This document shows positions 15,961 to 24,477 of a DNA stretch of 37,071 nt, one piece after another. This DNA is from an uncultured Burkholderiales bacterium (GTDB taxonomy: Bacteria > Pseudomonadota > Gammaproteobacteria > Burkholderiales > Burkholderiaceae_C): NCBI GenBank assembly GCA_903828695.1, contig CAIKNE010000125.1:1-37071 (forward strand), given 5' to 3'. Below the pieces are notes generated by a model, which saw only the letters and a list, made by a program, of their open reading frames with translations, was not told the DNA's origin and did no database searches. Numbering within the stretch: the first letter of the stretch is position 1; each line of letters starts with the position of its first letter. Position numbers and translations under genes: made by a program.

Positions 15961-16449
15961 CTACAGTTTGCGTTTCGCTATTCTTTTTCTAATCTTTGAT
16001 AATTTTTCATCAAAATCAAAGTCATCTGACTCTTCAAACTCAATGTAATTCTTACTTTTTTGTGGAGGACGTTGTTTGCTTTTGTGCTTGATTGGGCAAA
16101 AATAGGATTCAGTTGCACCAATGATTGCGCTCACCCAACCCACTACACCCACCGCATACGCACAGTATGTGCAGTGAAATTTAGATATCCAATCTAAATA
16201 TCTAAGTTGTTGTCTGTCGAAAATGATGAAATCTGATCTTTTAAATTGATCCAGTTTGTAGATGGGAAAGCAGGTCATCTGGTAACACCCAACAAATAGA
16301 TCAAGAAGCAAAATAGGAAAAATCATTGCATAAATGACTGGGCCGGTTAAAAGATTAATCGGTTTCGACCGCTTGATTAAAGCAATAAGCCCCAACTGAT
16401 GGTTGGCCTCTTTGTGGATGATGAAGACTTTATGTTCATTCTTAAGCAT
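15961..16449 (-). CDS. conserved membrane protein of unknown function with Cys motif
   Basis: This 162-residue protein has one clear transmembrane segment (LLTGPVIYAMIFPILLLDLFVGCYQ). A conserved block follows, FDRQQLRYLDWISKFHCTYCAYAVGVVGWVSAI...ESYFCPIKH, which includes a CTYC pair and a CPIKH motif that could bind a metal or form disulfides. The C-terminal tail is charged (EFEESDDFDFDEKLSKIRKRIAKRKL). I recognise the block as a conserved hypothetical family of Burkholderiales but know no function for it. It stands alone, convergent with cynS. A perfect inverted repeat lies about 50 bp upstream of its start. Confidence 0.75.
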   Translation of the reverse strand: MLKNEHKVFIIHKEANHQLGLIALIKRSKPINLLTGPVIYAMIFPILLLDLFVGCYQMTCFPIYKLDQFKRSDFIIFDRQQLRYLDWISKFHCTYCAYAVGVVGWVSAIIGATESYFCPIKHKSKQRPPQKSKNYIEFEESDDFDFDEKLSKIRKRIAKRKL

Positions 16450-16497
16450 ATTGTGTGTAGAGTCAAGTAGCGATTTTTTGATATCGAACTCTCAGAC

Positions 16498-16514
16498 GAT
16501 CACAGTATGTGATC
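16498..16514 (-). promoter_or_regulatory. operator-like palindrome upstream of the 15961-16449 gene
   Basis: GATCACA (16498-16504) and TGTGATC (16508-16514) are perfect inverted arms with a 3-base centre. They overlap a second inverted repeat, GATCT-CT-AGATC, at 16511-16522. The location, 49-65 bp upstream of the start codon, fits a regulator site near the promoter. Confidence 0.4.
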
Positions 16515-16591
16515 TCTAGATCAATCTTCAGTTATGACTAAATTTTCAACTCAACACTGCAAGCGCGTCTTGATAAATGTCAATAAAGACA

Positions 16592-16625
16592 AAGGCCTTT
16601 GGCCTTGCTTTGGTTTGTAAACCAA
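16592..16625 (-). terminator. double hairpin downstream of the DUF1330 gene
   Basis: Read on the minus strand there are two adjacent stems. TTGGTTT (16610-16616) pairs with AAACCAA (16619-16625), and AAGGCC (16592-16597) pairs with GGCCTT (16601-16606). A T-rich stretch (TGTCTTTATTG) follows the second. It lies 75-110 bp beyond the DUF1330 stop and probably ends the catalase-DUF1330 transcript. Confidence 0.55.
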
Positions 16626-16699
16626 GAGCAAGATAATTCCACTTTTCGGGTGGGAGCTCATGTCAATATTTTGCGTAGCCACTTTGACATTTGAAAATA

Positions 16700-16993
16700 T
16701 TAAATACCTTGGATAATAGTTAGGATCGTTTCTGCATTCCTTTGTCTACCCCCAATAATTGCTTGGTATTCAGGGCTGTTATACCAAGTTGTTGCGGCCT
16801 TCTGGTCTGGAAATTCAATCACTACAACTCGCTCTCGTTCTAGGTTGCCCTCTATATGCGTCATTTCACCGCCACGAATGATGTATTTGCCGCCATATTT
16901 TTCAATCGTTCCTGGCACCTTAACCGCATACTCCTCCTTGTAAGCTACGGTATTTGTGAAGTTAACTTGACCAACCACATAAGCTTTAGGCAT
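16700..16993 (-). CDS. DUF1330 family protein
   Basis: This 97-residue protein matches the DUF1330 dimeric alpha/beta-barrel family along its whole length: MPKAYVVGQVNFTN, YKEEYAVKVPGTIEKYGGKYIIRGG, ERVVVIEFPDQKAATTWYNSPEYQ and the terminal AETILTII. It is cytoplasmic, without a signal peptide. The fold is shared with EthD/antibiotic monooxygenase-type small enzymes, but no activity is established. It follows the catalase-like gene after 64 bp on the same strand, which suggests an oxidative-stress operon. Confidence 0.9.
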   Translation of the reverse strand: MPKAYVVGQVNFTNTVAYKEEYAVKVPGTIEKYGGKYIIRGGEMTHIEGNLERERVVVIEFPDQKAATTWYNSPEYQAIIGGRQRNAETILTIIQGI

Positions 16994-17057
16994 AAATCTT
17001 TCCCCCGGAGAAGTTAAAACGGATAGGTCACTGACTTGATTCAGTCCTGATTACTGA

Positions 17058-18083
17058 TTACTGAGCAGTGAGCCTTTTAGCATAGGAGTTCGCGTAGGCA
17101 GGAGATCTAAACAAAAGAACGGGGTCATTCGACGGTGCAATACCATCAGCGATAACCAAAGGGTCAAAGTTGATTTTTTCACAAGCTCCACCTGCCTCTT
17201 GAGTGACTGCGTTGATCGTCAATACACCCGCATTAATGTCCTGTCGTTCGCTAGGCCAGTAGACTGTTGGATCATTTTGCACATCGCCGGGTTCTCCGAT
17301 GGTGACTATCATATTCCAGCTTATAGCTCCTTCCTTAGCTTTCTTTGTCAGATCCTCATCAAGGAAGCGAGCGGGAGCCAATTTGAGTTCTTCATCGCTA
17401 AGACGCTTTACGCCCGCGACAGGCTCGAAATGCCAGCGAACGAGCGTTGTTTTTTTGGATGCATTGATAAACTTGAAGGTGTGAACGCTGAAGAACTCAC
17501 TGTTCGCATAGCTGCTGGGTGGATTGTGAGTCGCCATGAATTCACCTAAAGCTTTAACGTCAGGATGAGTATCTCGAAAATCCTTTTGTTTTTGTGGATC
17601 GGGTTTGCCAGTGGCGGGGTCGGGCAGGTTGGCAACCATCGAATCTAAAAATGTTTTCGGAGTAGCTGCACCAAAGATGGGTACATTCAACATGGTGAAG
17701 TGTTGAAAGCTGTTCTGACTCAGCTTGAACTCAACCGCAAGTCCTCTTGGACTTTTAGCTGTATCTGGTGCTTTTGGGTTCCCCCCAGCCAAAGAAAAGC
17801 GGGCTACAAACGGAATGCTCTTGCCTGAGAACAAGGCTGAGGAGGAGTACTTCTTCAGCTCCCTAGACCCTACAAAATTACCGCTGGCGCAGATGCCCAG
17901 GATATGATTGCGACGAGCACCAGGCGTGACACCGTTTAGTTTCTCCATCGTCGTGATAACTTCGTCAGCTGAGGGTTGTTCAGCGCAAGCGGACAAGCAA
18001 CTCGTAAAACCAAGGAGGAAGTAAAGTGTTTTTAGGGTAGTATTCATATGATTCATCAACGGTTTTACTGCAAGGTTGTTCAC
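17058..18083 (-). CDS. catalase-family (SrpA-like) peroxidase, probable lipoprotein
   Basis: This is a minimal heme catalase of the SrpA type, 341 residues from a GTG at 18083 that overlaps the preceding stop as GTGA. An ATG at 18047 gives a more typical signal peptide (MNTTLKTLYFLLGFTS). Both lead into a lipobox LSAC, with C33 as the lipidated residue in the long form. Catalytic elements are H60 in GARRNHILGICASGNF and, near the C-terminus, R326-SPA-Y330, whose R-x3-Y spacing matches the proximal heme tyrosine. SARFS-like segments (VARFSLAGG, SPRGLAVEF) are also present. It should reduce peroxides at the envelope. DUF4399 precedes it and DUF1330 follows. Confidence 0.88.
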   Translation of the reverse strand: MNNLAVKPLMNHMNTTLKTLYFLLGFTSCLSACAEQPSADEVITTMEKLNGVTPGARRNHILGICASGNFVGSRELKKYSSSALFSGKSIPFVARFSLAGGNPKAPDTAKSPRGLAVEFKLSQNSFQHFTMLNVPIFGAATPKTFLDSMVANLPDPATGKPDPQKQKDFRDTHPDVKALGEFMATHNPPSSYANSEFFSVHTFKFINASKKTTLVRWHFEPVAGVKRLSDEELKLAPARFLDEDLTKKAKEGAISWNMIVTIGEPGDVQNDPTVYWPSERQDINAGVLTINAVTQEAGGACEKINFDPLVIADGIAPSNDPVLLFRSPAYANSYAKRLTAQ

Positions 18084-18472
18084 TTAACGGTGATCTCAAT
18101 CGTCTTTGCGAGTTTAGATCCATATGATTGATGCGCTCCATTTGCAAATTGCATCGTGAGTTTGTATTGGCCCGGTGGAAGTGTTACCTCAGTCTCCGTT
18201 TGACCTTTACCGAAATGTTTATGCGTTTCGTCCGCGGGGATGGATACGCCCTCAGGAATATTCTCTGCATTGATCAGTAAGTGATGGTGTCCAGTATTGG
18301 CTGTCATGTCCCCAGCAGGAGCCACTTTCATGTCTGTGACTGCAAACACCACTTTAAATGGACTCGAAACGGTTGCTCCGTCTTTGGGTTCTACAAAATC
18401 AACGGATTGGGCTGACCCCAGGTGGCAGTAAAAGCCGATGAGTGTTGAGAGAATGAGTGCTTTGATTTTCAT
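18080..18472 (-). CDS. DUF4399 periplasmic protein
   Basis: This 130-residue protein has a signal peptide (MKIKALILSTLIGFYCHLGSA). A DUF4399 domain fills the rest: VDFVEPKDGATVSSPFKVVFAV, TGHHHLLINAE, DETHKHFGKGQTETEVTLPPGQYKLTMQFANGAHQSYG. Several histidines (GHHH, HKHF, HQS) could bind a metal. The function is unknown; the domain appears in small secreted proteins of proteobacteria. Its stop overlaps the catalase start by 4 bp, so the two are probably made together. Confidence 0.88.
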   Translation of the reverse strand: MKIKALILSTLIGFYCHLGSAQSVDFVEPKDGATVSSPFKVVFAVTDMKVAPAGDMTANTGHHHLLINAENIPEGVSIPADETHKHFGKGQTETEVTLPPGQYKLTMQFANGAHQSYGSKLAKTIEITVK

Positions 18473-18540
18473 GTGGGCCTAAGGTTGATTAACTAGATTG
18501 GAAGCAATGTATTCATTGATTTAATCCACCAGTTTAGCCA

Positions 18541-18804
18541 TCATATCAATATTTCGTAATAGATTCCTGCACCTTGACCACGGCGTATTAGTTTCCTGGA
18601 TTCAACCAGCTTTCTCAGATGAAACTTCAAAGTGCTCCGGTTCCCGTGGGTCAGGTTAATAATATCTCCAATCCTAAAGCGGTGCCGCATTCTGGCTACT
18701 TCCATAATCTTGGTGACAATTGAGGGTGTTTTGAAAAGGTTTCCTGTTCTGATGTCAATTTGCTCCATTAACTGTTCGGATGCGGCTCTTACGGATCCCA
18801 ACAT
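18541..18804 (-). CDS. small winged-helix DNA-binding protein
   Basis: An 87-residue product from the ATG at 18804 is preferred because the longer form (18873) would run through the opposite-strand adhesin fragment. An ATG at 18768 is also possible. The C-terminal half looks like a winged helix: FRIGDIINLTHGNRSTLKFHLRKLVESRKLIRRGQGAGIYYEI gives helix-turn-helix and wing. I do not recognise a named family. It lies 68 bp upstream of DUF4399 on the same strand and could regulate that group. Confidence 0.6.
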   Translation of the reverse strand: MLGSVRAASEQLMEQIDIRTGNLFKTPSIVTKIMEVARMRHRFRIGDIINLTHGNRSTLKFHLRKLVESRKLIRRGQGAGIYYEILI

Positions 18805-18807
18805 AAC

Positions 18808-19323
18808 TTGGCTGCTGGAACCTCTGCAGGTTCTTTGAACGTCCGTATTCAACCCACAGTTCAAGAAGTTCAAACGCTGACTGTGTCTCGTGTGGGTCCA
18901 CCGAGCACGGCCTTAACCTTGAGTTCTAGTGCTAGCTCTGGAGCAGGCAGTGTTAATGCGCCCACAACAGCCTCTGCGGGCGGGTCGAACCCTTTAATAT
19001 CCGTCGCAGTTGAAAGACCTCCCGCAGCGGGCCAACCAGGACTGATCAGTGTTTCCGTTTCGCCAGCCCTAGCTTCCTCCGCCAAAGGTTTTAGCTTCGA
19101 ACTGGATCCCAAAGTAATTGGACAGTCAAACCCGAGTGAGGTGAAGGCAGTTCAAATGGACGGAACACCATTACCTAAATGGATTCACTACGATAGTGAT
19201 ACCAAATCGTTTGTTGCACAGTCGGTCCCGGATGGCGCGCTACCGCTGCAGATTAAGGTCATTGCTGGCAGTAGTGATTCCGTCGTTGTGATCCAAGAGA
19301 CTGCAGGGAACGCTAATAATTAA
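18808..19323 (+). pseudogene. orphan C-terminal fragment of a giant surface protein
   Basis: The frame (open from 18772, with only a TTG start at 18808) encodes ~171 residues rich in Ser, Ala and Gly. It ends with SFELDPKVIGQSNPSEVKAVQMDGTPLPKWIHYDSDTKSFVAQSVPDGALPLQIKVIAGSSDSVVVIQE in outline. I associate this ending with the extreme C-terminus of very long Burkholderiales surface or cadherin-like proteins. No N-terminal part, signal or ribosome site is present. The frame starts where the winged-helix gene begins on the other strand. It is most likely a remnant left by a deletion or rearrangement, although expression as a small protein cannot be excluded. Confidence 0.6.
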
Positions 19324-19409
19324 CCACCTACTTGCCCATAAAAACAAGCTAGTCCCTAAAGGCCTATAACTACCATTTGTGTCTGGATAATTGCGTTTAT
19401 CTCCTTGCC

Positions 19410-21362
19410 TTACTTACTTTTGCCTGTAGCCTGCATCACCTCAAAAGTAGAGACCGCACTGGCTTGGTTGCCCCAAGAATTTCTAATATAACTTAACACA
19501 TCAGCCACCTCGGTGTCGCTGAGCACAGCGCGGTAGGGCGGCATACCAAAAGGCATTGGATGGCCCATCGTTGTTGGAGGAATCCCCCCTAATAAAACGG
19601 ACTGCACTGCGTTGTTAATGTGCGTTGCGACAACATTTCTGTTGTTGGCGAGTGCGGGATATTTGCCTCGTATTCCCTCGCCTTGTTTGCCGTGACAACT
19701 CTCGCAGTGCTTGTCGTAGAGTCTTTCACCGCTTTTTAACGGCTCAGATACTACAGCGTGTACGGGGGATATGGGACCCGTGATTAAATCACCTTTAGAT
19801 TTGAAGGACTTCAAGTACACAGCAACCGACTGAGCGTCCTGCGCACTGAAGTACTGAGTTCCCTTAAATACCACTTCAGCCATTGGACCATTGACATATC
19901 CCTTAGGTGTGATCCCGTTGAGTAGGAATGTTTGAACGTCCTCGTCACTCCAGTTTTGAACACCTCCGTCGATCGGATCCATTAAACTGGGTGCGAACCA
20001 ATTTCCTGAGTGCGATGGAGGGAGATACGCACCCTTAAAAGCAAGCTGTGATTGACTACCGCCGATGAAATTCCTGGGTGTATGACAACTCCCGCAGTGG
20101 GAGAGTCCGTTCACTAAATACGATCCCCGGTTCCAAAGTTTACTTTGCTGGGGGTCCTCAGTGTATTCACCAACCTTAAAATAAAGTGAACGCCAAATCA
20201 CCAAGCCAAACTGCGTGTTATAGGGCCAAGCTAAAGTATTAGGTGTTTGCGGCAAGTGCTTGGGTGGTAAGGTCCTCAGGTATGCAAACATTGAGTCTGC
20301 GTCCATGCGAGTAACCTGGGTGAGTTCTGGGTAGGGGAAAGCAGGCGTTAAGAGATGACCATCCTTTGATCTGCCCGTATGCAGTGCACCCCAAAAGTCA
20401 TCTGCTGTCCACTTACCCATACCCGTATCGGCGTCTGGTGTTAAATTACTGGAATACACCACACCAAAAGGCGTTTCAATGGGGCGGTTCCCCGACATGA
20501 GATCTGCCCCCGGCCTTGTATGACACGCTTGGCAATTACCAATTCGGATTAAATACTCCCCCTTTTGTTCCATGGCCGTTAAGGTCGGTTTGATGGCCGA
20601 GGGTCTCGGCACTGTTTGTGATTGTGATTTTTGAACAGTTCCGCAAGAGATGGGTAAGGGCTTGGGTAATGTTTGAAGAGGACGTCCACCCTTTGGCCAA
20701 GGCGCATTTGAGAGCCAGGCCGTAACGGCACTGATCTCAGAGACACTTAAGTTAGTTGAAATTTGCGCCATGCAATCGGGGCTTTGTGCGTGTCGCTGAT
20801 GGTTCCTCCAAGCGCCAAGTTGGCTAATGATGTAGTCCCGGGGAAGCCCCAAAATTCCAGGGATGCTGGGGGCTACCCCTGTTAAGGCATCGCCGTGACA
20901 CGCTGTGCAGGCGGGTACGTCCCTGGCTGCAACTCCTTCCCTGACGATACGTCTACCCAGCTCTAGCTGCATGTCTGTGCTGATGATTTGCGCAGGTGCA
21001 GGGTAGGGGAGCTCCTGGGTTGCAAAATAATGCGCGAGTAATTTCAAATAACTCGGATCAAGATTTTCTAACAGGTTGGACATCTGAGGGTAGACGCGTC
21101 TACCCTCTTGAAAATTAAGCAACTGGTTGTATAAATAGTTCTCCGGCTTACCGGCAATTCTTGGAAAGTAACCGTAGGGCGTTGCTCGTCCTTCGGGTCC
21201 GTGACATCCGGTACAGGTCTTGACGAGCTGCGCAACGGAGTCGATTGACGGTCCACTTTTAATGTGCTGAACAGCATCTGATGCGCTCACATGAGCGGCG
21301 ATACACAGTGCTGAGGTAAAAAGCCATCGAAGCGCAAGGCGAGAGTGAGGGGGTCGGTGCAT
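19410..21362 (-). CDS. pentaheme cytochrome c (c4-like diheme fused to alcohol-dehydrogenase-type triheme subunit)
   Basis: This 650-residue protein has a signal peptide (LFTSALCIAAHVSA) and five CXXCH motifs: C50TGCH, C152TACH, C277QACH, C423GSCH and C553ESCH. The first two lie in a cytochrome c4-like tandem (YFPRIAGKPENYLYNQLLNFQEGRR; IPGILGLPRDYIISQL). The last three match the membrane-associated triheme subunit of PQQ/flavin dehydrogenases, AdhB type (EYLIRIGNCQACHT, FGVVYSSNLTPD, RGSYLVNGLSHCGSCHTPRN, GERLYDKHCESCHG). A Pro-rich linker (~230-262) joins them. No dehydrogenase subunit is adjacent. It probably carries electrons from a periplasmic dehydrogenase to a terminal oxidase. Confidence 0.9.
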   Translation of the reverse strand: MHRPPHSRLALRWLFTSALCIAAHVSASDAVQHIKSGPSIDSVAQLVKTCTGCHGPEGRATPYGYFPRIAGKPENYLYNQLLNFQEGRRVYPQMSNLLENLDPSYLKLLAHYFATQELPYPAPAQIISTDMQLELGRRIVREGVAARDVPACTACHGDALTGVAPSIPGILGLPRDYIISQLGAWRNHQRHAQSPDCMAQISTNLSVSEISAVTAWLSNAPWPKGGRPLQTLPKPLPISCGTVQKSQSQTVPRPSAIKPTLTAMEQKGEYLIRIGNCQACHTRPGADLMSGNRPIETPFGVVYSSNLTPDADTGMGKWTADDFWGALHTGRSKDGHLLTPAFPYPELTQVTRMDADSMFAYLRTLPPKHLPQTPNTLAWPYNTQFGLVIWRSLYFKVGEYTEDPQQSKLWNRGSYLVNGLSHCGSCHTPRNFIGGSQSQLAFKGAYLPPSHSGNWFAPSLMDPIDGGVQNWSDEDVQTFLLNGITPKGYVNGPMAEVVFKGTQYFSAQDAQSVAVYLKSFKSKGDLITGPISPVHAVVSEPLKSGERLYDKHCESCHGKQGEGIRGKYPALANNRNVVATHINNAVQSVLLGGIPPTTMGHPMPFGMPPYRAVLSDTEVADVLSYIRNSWGNQASAVSTFEVMQATGKSK

Positions 21363-21833
21363 CCAGCGATTATCGAGCGAAACTGCACTAGAGTGGAGGA
21401 ACAGATTGTCGATAGCTAAGATTGACTGCTAATGAGTATCTAGCGAAAGGTTGAACTTTTGGTTTTTGCGGTCCAGGTTTCGCAAGAAGACTTGGGGGCA
21501 ACTGGCGGATATTGATCCAAGCGACCTTGTTGTCTTGTGTTGGAGGGCTGCATAAAGTAAGTTTTTCCGCACCTGAGTCCAGAACTAGACGTATCACTCA
21601 GGAGTTGGTAAGAACAGGAGACACAACTTGGAGTTGTGTTTGAAATACTGGCTGACATGCTTGTTGTGTTGCGCTCGGCTGATTTAACTAAGCGCAAACT
21701 ATACATCCAAACTCAATCAAACTCTTGGGTAGTAACGCTAGAGATGTTTATTTTTTGTTTTTTGACGGCATAAAACCCGTTGATCAGCTGGTTTGAGGGG
21801 CATCATTGGGTATTTTTTAAATCCTAACCCATT
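21363..21833. other. 471-bp gap without a supported gene
   Basis: Short open frames on the minus strand have no recognisable features or ribosome sites. A hairpin, ACACAACT (21621-21628) with AGTTGTGT (21632-21639), is the only structured element I see. The region must contain the promoter of the pentaheme cytochrome and the end of the HNH gene transcript. Confidence 0.5.
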
Positions 21834-22178
21834 TTATTTACGCCGATCACTTTTGCGGGCTCGTTTGGCGAAGGTGATTGGTTTTTTCTTAACCCAATCT
21901 ATGAATTTGGAGAATTCGGGGTGCTCCTTTAACGTCTCAACAGTGTTGTAATGCACGGCAAGTTCGGTTTCGCTAAAAAGTGCATGAATCTGACTATGAC
22001 AAATGCTGTGCAAGTATTGTGTTTGCACGCCGCCCTTGGATTTTGGAATCAGGTGGTGTGCTTGCATCTGGTTTGGAGGAATCTCTCTTTCGCAAAGACT
22101 GCAGATAACGGGCGATTTGATTGCTCCAAAGTCCTTCAATAAAAGTTTATTACGCTTGATTTTTCCCAATTCAACCAT
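21834..22178 (-). CDS. HNH endonuclease-type protein
   Basis: This 114-residue protein has a complete HNH fold. The zinc-binding pair CSLC (CxxC) is near residue 26. The active-site strand is QAHHLIPKSKGG, followed by LHSICHSQIHALFSETELAVHYNT. The C-terminal KRARKSDRRK is basic and fits DNA binding. Such small HNH proteins are common beside restriction or repair genes, but their targets are unknown. It lies 35 bp after the photolyase gene on the same strand, so shared transcription and a DNA-repair setting are possible but not proven. Confidence 0.85.
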   Translation of the reverse strand: MVELGKIKRNKLLLKDFGAIKSPVICSLCEREIPPNQMQAHHLIPKSKGGVQTQYLHSICHSQIHALFSETELAVHYNTVETLKEHPEFSKFIDWVKKKPITFAKRARKSDRRK

Positions 22179-22213
22179 GCATCCGTTTAATTTCCCCCCT
22201 AACTGCTAAAGGG

Positions 22214-23779
22214 TCATTGATTTTGTGATCGATGAAGTAGCGCTTCGCTTTGAATAAGGGCTATTTTGTCTTCGTCAAGGCGCGCTAGATTTTTAAGTTG
22301 CATGCCCATTCTGGGATTTTTCGCCAGTAGCTTTTGATGGCGGATCAGGAAATCCCAGTACAAAGTTGTCATGGGGCATGCGTTGGAGCCAGTAGATACA
22401 GCAGGATCATATTTGCAACCCTTGCAGTAATTACTCATCTTTTGTATGTACTTCCCACTGGCGATGTATGGTTTGCTCGCGATGATCCCGCCGTCTGCAT
22501 ACTGAGACATGCCTAGAGTGTTGGGGAGCTCCACCCATTCCACTGCGTCTACATAGACGCTTAAGTACCATTCATGGACATACCTAGGATCAACGCCGTA
22601 CATCAGCGTATACAGTCCCAAAACCATTAAACGCTGGATATGATGTGCATAGCCGTAATTGAATGTCTGCTCCAGTGTTTCACTCAAGCAATTCATCTGC
22701 GTTTGGCCGCTCCAAAAGGCGGAGGGGAGATTGTTTTTTGCGCCCAGTGCATTTAGTTCTAAGTAAGCAGGCATTTGGGTCCAGTAAATACCTCTTACAA
22801 ATTCTCTCCAACCTAGAATTTGGCGAATAAAACCCTCCACTGATTCGATGGGCGCAGTCCCCGCGTGATAAGCGTTTTCAGCAGCGGCTACTACCTCTTT
22901 GGGGTTCAGCAGCTTTAAGTTCAAAGCGGAGGAGATATGGGAGTGGTAAAGCCAGGGTTCTTGGGTCCACATTGCATCTTCAAATTGGCCGAACAATGGC
23001 AGTCTTTCTTCAATGAACAGTTTTAAAGCCTGAAGGGCTTGTGTTCTGTTCACGGGCCATGCAAACGTGTCAAGCGAACCCACATGATTTTTGAACTCGC
23101 GGTTGACCAGCTCGATCACCTCCTTTGTGATCGCATCGGGCTCACTCGTGTATGCAGGGGGTACCAAAGACGGCCCGCTCTTACCGAATGACTTTCGGTT
23201 ATCGGAATCAAAATTCCACGCACCACCAACGGGCTCACCGTCCTTCATCAAAATATTGAATCTCTTTCTAAGTTCTCTGTACCAATACTCCATGCGCAGT
23301 TGTTTTCTGGCCTTGGCGTGAGTTTGGAAATCCGAAATTTGCGTAAAGAAGTGATCATCCGGGAGAACTTTTAACTCCAATCCTAAATCCGCACAGCAAT
23401 TTTCCAGATCCTTTAGAACCCGAAAGTCCCCGGGATGCGTGACAACGATTTCTTGAGGATGGTGATTCGTAAGAGCCTTGGATAACTCATCCCGTAGCGT
23501 GCCTGTGTGGGAGGGGTTATCCAGTTTTGTATATTCAATCGGCCAATTCTTGTCTCTTATTTCTTGGGCAAAATGGCGCATCGCGCTCAAAAAAAGAGCT
23601 GTTCTTTGTTTAGAACTCGGGACATGGGTAGATTCAGCCTTTGCCTCAGCCATCCAGACCATGTCCAATTGAGGCTCAAAGTCCTTGAAAGCGCTTGATT
23701 CAAGACTTAATTGGTCCCCTAATACAATCACTAAGCGGCGAACGCTGTGCGACTTCGTATCTTTATTTTGTAATGACAT
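22214..23779 (-). CDS. FeS-type cryptochrome/(6-4) photolyase
   Basis: This 521-residue protein belongs to the bacterial iron-sulfur cryptochrome/photolyase (FeS-BCP, PhrB-like) group. The start RRLVIVLGDQLSLESSAF is the N-terminal DUF523-like antenna domain. The C-terminal FAD domain includes the HHIQRLMVLGLYTLMYGVDP and GGIIASKPYIASGKYIQKMS segments. Four cysteines, C364, C452, C455 and C468 (spacing 88, 3, 13), match the [4Fe-4S] ligands of this group, including CKGCKYDP and ACPMTTLYWDF. It should repair (6-4) photoproducts with light. It directly follows a DUF2256 gene, a recurring partner. Confidence 0.94.
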   Translation of the reverse strand: MSLQNKDTKSHSVRRLVIVLGDQLSLESSAFKDFEPQLDMVWMAEAKAESTHVPSSKQRTALFLSAMRHFAQEIRDKNWPIEYTKLDNPSHTGTLRDELSKALTNHHPQEIVVTHPGDFRVLKDLENCCADLGLELKVLPDDHFFTQISDFQTHAKARKQLRMEYWYRELRKRFNILMKDGEPVGGAWNFDSDNRKSFGKSGPSLVPPAYTSEPDAITKEVIELVNREFKNHVGSLDTFAWPVNRTQALQALKLFIEERLPLFGQFEDAMWTQEPWLYHSHISSALNLKLLNPKEVVAAAENAYHAGTAPIESVEGFIRQILGWREFVRGIYWTQMPAYLELNALGAKNNLPSAFWSGQTQMNCLSETLEQTFNYGYAHHIQRLMVLGLYTLMYGVDPRYVHEWYLSVYVDAVEWVELPNTLGMSQYADGGIIASKPYIASGKYIQKMSNYCKGCKYDPAVSTGSNACPMTTLYWDFLIRHQKLLAKNPRMGMQLKNLARLDEDKIALIQSEALLHRSQNQ

Positions 23780-23962
23780 TTAAATTGAGCCGGAAGGGGG
23801 TTTTTTGTTTTTTCTACATTGATCAGAACAGTACTTTACATTCTCCCAGTTTTTAGCCCAAGCCTTGCGCCATGTCATGCTTAGACCACAGCTCTCGCAT
23901 GGCTTACTCGGCAGAGTAGATTTGTTGCCCTTAAAGCTCTTAGGTGTATTGGTTTTTTTCAT
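23780..23962 (-). CDS. DUF2256 small zinc-ribbon-like protein
   Basis: This 60-residue basic protein matches DUF2256: [32 protein letters not shown], with four cysteines in CxxC...CxxxC arrangement, probably binding zinc. The family is often found next to or fused with FeS photolyases, as here, where its stop abuts the photolyase start. Its start overlaps the upstream gene by 4 bp (ATGA). The function is unknown. Confidence 0.9.
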   Translation of the reverse strand: MKKTNTPKSFKGNKSTLPSKPCESCGLSMTWRKAWAKNWENVKYCSDQCRKNKKPPSGSI

Positions 23963-24477
23963 CCGTTGAATGACTTAGACCGTGGGTAAAAGCAGTTGGT
24001 GATCTGGTTGGGGGCCTGGGGTGCTTGGTGGGAGATATATTGCCTGATGTATGGCGCAGCTTTCCAGGGTTGTGTGTATCCGCTCCAAACAGCATTTGAG
24101 ATGATGGTCATAGGCAATGGGCTGGTTTGAATGAGTACCACGCTCGGCAATAGATCTTCAAATTCAGCTTCAGCTAATATCCAGTCCTGATAAAGAATGA
24201 CTGAAGACAACTTAACCGACGCAGAACTTGGAGGGCTGTAAGCTTGAATCAAATACTTGGCATCTTGGTATTCACGATCGACTGGATTCAAAACTCTAAC
24301 CCCCGAGCACTCTGAGGTCCAACGCGTCCAGTGGTCTGTCCATTCTCCTTTCAAATCGATCGGGCGGTTGTCGAGTAACAAAAGCGTACCGTTTTCATCG
24401 GTCTTGAAGTTGAAATGGGATAGAACTACACCCATCAATACCAGGGCTAGGAGCGGCAAAAATGCTTTGTTTCTCAT
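23959..24477 (-). CDS. membrane-anchored or secreted protein of unknown function
   Basis: This 172-residue protein has an N-terminal hydrophobic segment ([17 protein letters not shown]) that could be a signal anchor. A domain without a motif I recognise follows ([19 protein letters not shown]..., [15 protein letters not shown]). It is the first gene of a minus-strand group with DUF2256 and the photolyase, overlapping DUF2256 by 4 bp. That context is the only clue to its role. It is divergent from cbpA. Confidence 0.65.
   Translation of the reverse strand: MRNKAFLPLLALVLMGVVLSHFNFKTDENGTLLLLDNRPIDLKGEWTDHWTRWTSECSGVRVLNPVDREYQDAKYLIQAYSPPSSASVKLSSVILYQDWILAEAEFEDLLPSVVLIQTSPLPMTIISNAVWSGYTQPWKAAPYIRQYISHQAPQAPNQITNCFYPRSKSFNG

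Noticed and set aside
18870-19112. Minus-strand 80-residue frame inside the adhesin fragment
   Set aside because: It is the complement of the Ser/Ala-rich coding sequence and shows no independent features.
21388-21706. Two overlapping minus-strand frames between the cytochrome and HNH genes
   Set aside because: They have no recognisable domain, no ribosome site, and compete with each other for the same DNA.
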